From Chloroflexota bacterium (GTDB lineage: Bacteria > Chloroflexota > Anaerolineae > Caldilineales > Caldilineaceae): a DNA stretch of 5,893 bases. Positions within the stretch are counted from its first letter, which is position 1; each line of letters starts with the position of its first letter. Under the pieces are notes generated by a model. That model saw nothing but the letters and a program-made list of their open reading frames with translations. It did not search any database and was not told where the DNA came from. Where the stretch lies: positions 1 to 5,893 of the forward strand of contig JACQGT010000104.1 in NCBI GenBank assembly GCA_016199425.1, read 5' to 3'. Made by a program: the position numbers and the translations under genes. Positions 4,871 to 5,893 of the stretch are shown one piece after another.

Positions 4871-5893
4871 CTACAGATGTGCGAAAAGCTCCTGATTGTC
4901 TCGAATCCACTCGAACAGGCGGGAGACGCCGTCGGCTACGGACACTTGGGGTCGCCAGCCCAACTCGCGCGCGATCTTGCGGATGTCGCTGACGTAAATG
5001 TGCTGATCGCCGGGCCGCCAGTCCCCATGGGTGATGGGAACAGGTCTACCGAGTAATTCTTCCAGAAGCTCACCGAACTCGACCCAGACGCTCATCGTAT
5101 TGTCCGGCCCACCGCCCACATTGTAGACCTGGCCCGCGGCCGTGTCGATATTACGCACGGCAGCGTCGTAGGCGTCCAACAGATCGTCCACAAAGAGCAC
5201 ATCACGCACCTGCTTGCCATCGCCGAAGATCGAAATCGGGCGCTTCTTCAAGGCGGCGATGATAAACCAGGCCACCCAGCCCTGATCTTCAATGCCGAAC
5301 TGGCGATAGCCGTAGATGCAGGATTGGCGCATCACGACTGTACGCAGACCGTAGATGCGGGCGTAATCTCGGGTGTACTGATCGCCTGCGCCTTTGGAGC
5401 AGCCGTAGGGCGAATGGAAATCGAGGGGCTGGGTTTCGGGCACACCCATTGGCAGATCCCGGTAGTAGTAGCGGGTCGTATCCTCCTTTACGACAACGTC
5501 TTCCATCCCACCGTAGACTTTGTTCGTGCTGGCATAGAGGAAAATCGGGTCGTCTCCGGCTAGCCGGGCCGCTTCTAGCGCGTTGAATGTGCCGAGTGCG
5601 TTGTCCTGAAAGTCCGTGCGCGGGTCGCGCACGGATGTGGTCACAGCCACCTGCCCGGCCAGGTGGTAAATGCGTTGCGCGCCCTCGGCTGCCCGCCGCA
5701 GGGCATCGAAATCGCTGAGATCGGCCCGCACAAGCCGGAAGGCATCCGCTTCATAACGAGCCGTCAGCCATTGCACGTTGGATTCCCCGCCGGAGCGGGA
5801 CAGATTGTCGAAGATCGTAACTGCATGCCCCTCGCTCAATAGGCGATTGGCCAGATTAGAGCCGATGAAGCCGCCGCCGCCGGTGATCAATAC
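4871..5893 (-). CDS. NAD-dependent nucleotide-sugar epimerase, CDP-paratose/tyvelose 2-epimerase type (5' end outside window)
   Basis: A member of the extended short-chain dehydrogenase family, read through the right edge; 340 residues are visible and probably only a few N-terminal residues are missing. The TTG at 5890 is not the start: it is a leucine codon inside VLITGGGGFIGSN (visible residues 1-13), the NAD-binding GxxGxxG loop, and the frame continues off the edge. Other motifs: FDNLSR (28-33), YHLAGQ (76-81), YASTNKVYG (120-128) with the catalytic Ser/Thr, HSPYGCSK with Tyr163 and Lys167, DQGWVAWF (203-210), GDGKQVRDVLFVDD (224-237) and a C-terminal DGVSRLFEWI region. STNKVYG, LDFHSPYGCSKGA.DQY and GKQVRDVL together point to the RfbE/Tyv group, which inverts C-2 of CDP-paratose to give CDP-tyvelose using bound NAD. 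No partner genes for CDP-3,6-dideoxyhexose synthesis are in the window, so the real substrate may differ. The cytoplasmic product would feed the downstream glycosyltransferases. Confidence 0.9.
   Translation of the reverse strand, partial: VLITGGGGFIGSNLANRLLSEGHAVTIFDNLSRSGGESNVQWLTARYEADAFRLVRADLSDFDALRRAAEGAQRIYHLAGQVAVTTSVRDPRTDFQDNALGTFNALEAARLAGDDPIFLYASTNKVYGGMEDVVVKEDTTRYYYRDLPMGVPETQPLDFHSPYGCSKGAGDQYTRDYARIYGLRTVVMRQSCIYGYRQFGIEDQGWVAWFIIAALKKRPISIFGDGKQVRDVLFVDDLLDAYDAAVRNIDTAAGQVYNVGGGPDNTMSVWVEFGELLEELLGRPVPITHGDWRPGDQHIYVSDIRKIARELGWRPQVSVADGVSRLFEWIRDNQELFAHL

Noticed and set aside
5888..5890. TTG at 5890 as the start codon of the epimerase.
   Set aside because: It would cut the NAD-binding first strand (VLITGGGGFIG). 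The frame stays open to the window edge, so the true start lies outside.
1..5893. CRISPR array, insertion sequence, toxin-antitoxin pair or defence system.
   Set aside because: No regularly spaced repeats, transposase motifs or small paired genes were seen; every long coding frame fits glycan biosynthesis.

Overview
The window is a one-directional block of cell-surface polysaccharide or glycoprotein glycan genes. All six supported genes lie on the minus strand, so transcription runs from the right edge to the left edge. In that order they are: a nucleotide-sugar epimerase of the CDP-paratose/tyvelose 2-epimerase type (cut by the right edge), a DUF4214-like plus FkbM methyltransferase, a GT2 glycosyltransferase with a long C-terminal extension, a small coiled-coil accessory protein, a GT4 glycosyltransferase, and the first 42 codons of a second GT4-type glycosyltransferase (cut by the left edge). 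No stretch longer than about 120 bases lacks a gene. I see no RNA gene, insertion sequence, transposase, phage gene or CRISPR array.

Organism: base composition is moderately high in G+C (about 60% in the genes sampled by hand, 48% in the methyltransferase gene). The protein style matches what I remember from Chloroflexota genomes, such as Chloroflexus and Roseiflexus relatives: a 'VNVEEIM..IRERIR' N-terminus, a 'YYV...RQ..FN' helix segment, and GT2 enzymes followed by a 'VGPLIA..R...WYV...QQ' segment. This is an inference from remembered family style, not from a search, and other phyla with similar loci are not excluded.

Layout: 4871-5893 epimerase; 4751-4870 spacer with a candidate promoter and a perfect 6+3+6 inverted repeat; 3620-4750 FkbM methyltransferase (GTG start); 3526-3619 spacer; 1951-3525 GT2 enzyme (GTG start); 1435-1950 coiled-coil protein, whose ATG directly abuts the GT2 stop and whose Shine-Dalgarno is made from the last GT2 codons; 224-1426 GT4 enzyme, whose Shine-Dalgarno overlaps the stop of the coiled-coil gene; 129-223 spacer; 1-128 start of the second GT4 gene.

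How they may work together: the epimerase would supply an unusual activated sugar, the two or three glycosyltransferases would add sugars in turn to a growing glycan, and the FkbM enzyme would O-methylate a sugar or cap a chain. The GT2, coiled-coil and GT4 genes form the tightest unit (0 and 8 bp apart). The coiled-coil protein carries a segment that looks related to the C-terminal extension of the GT2 enzyme. The most interesting idea here is therefore that these proteins share a docking or membrane-association module that assembles the enzymes into a complex. I do not see a wholly new system of defence or mobile type.
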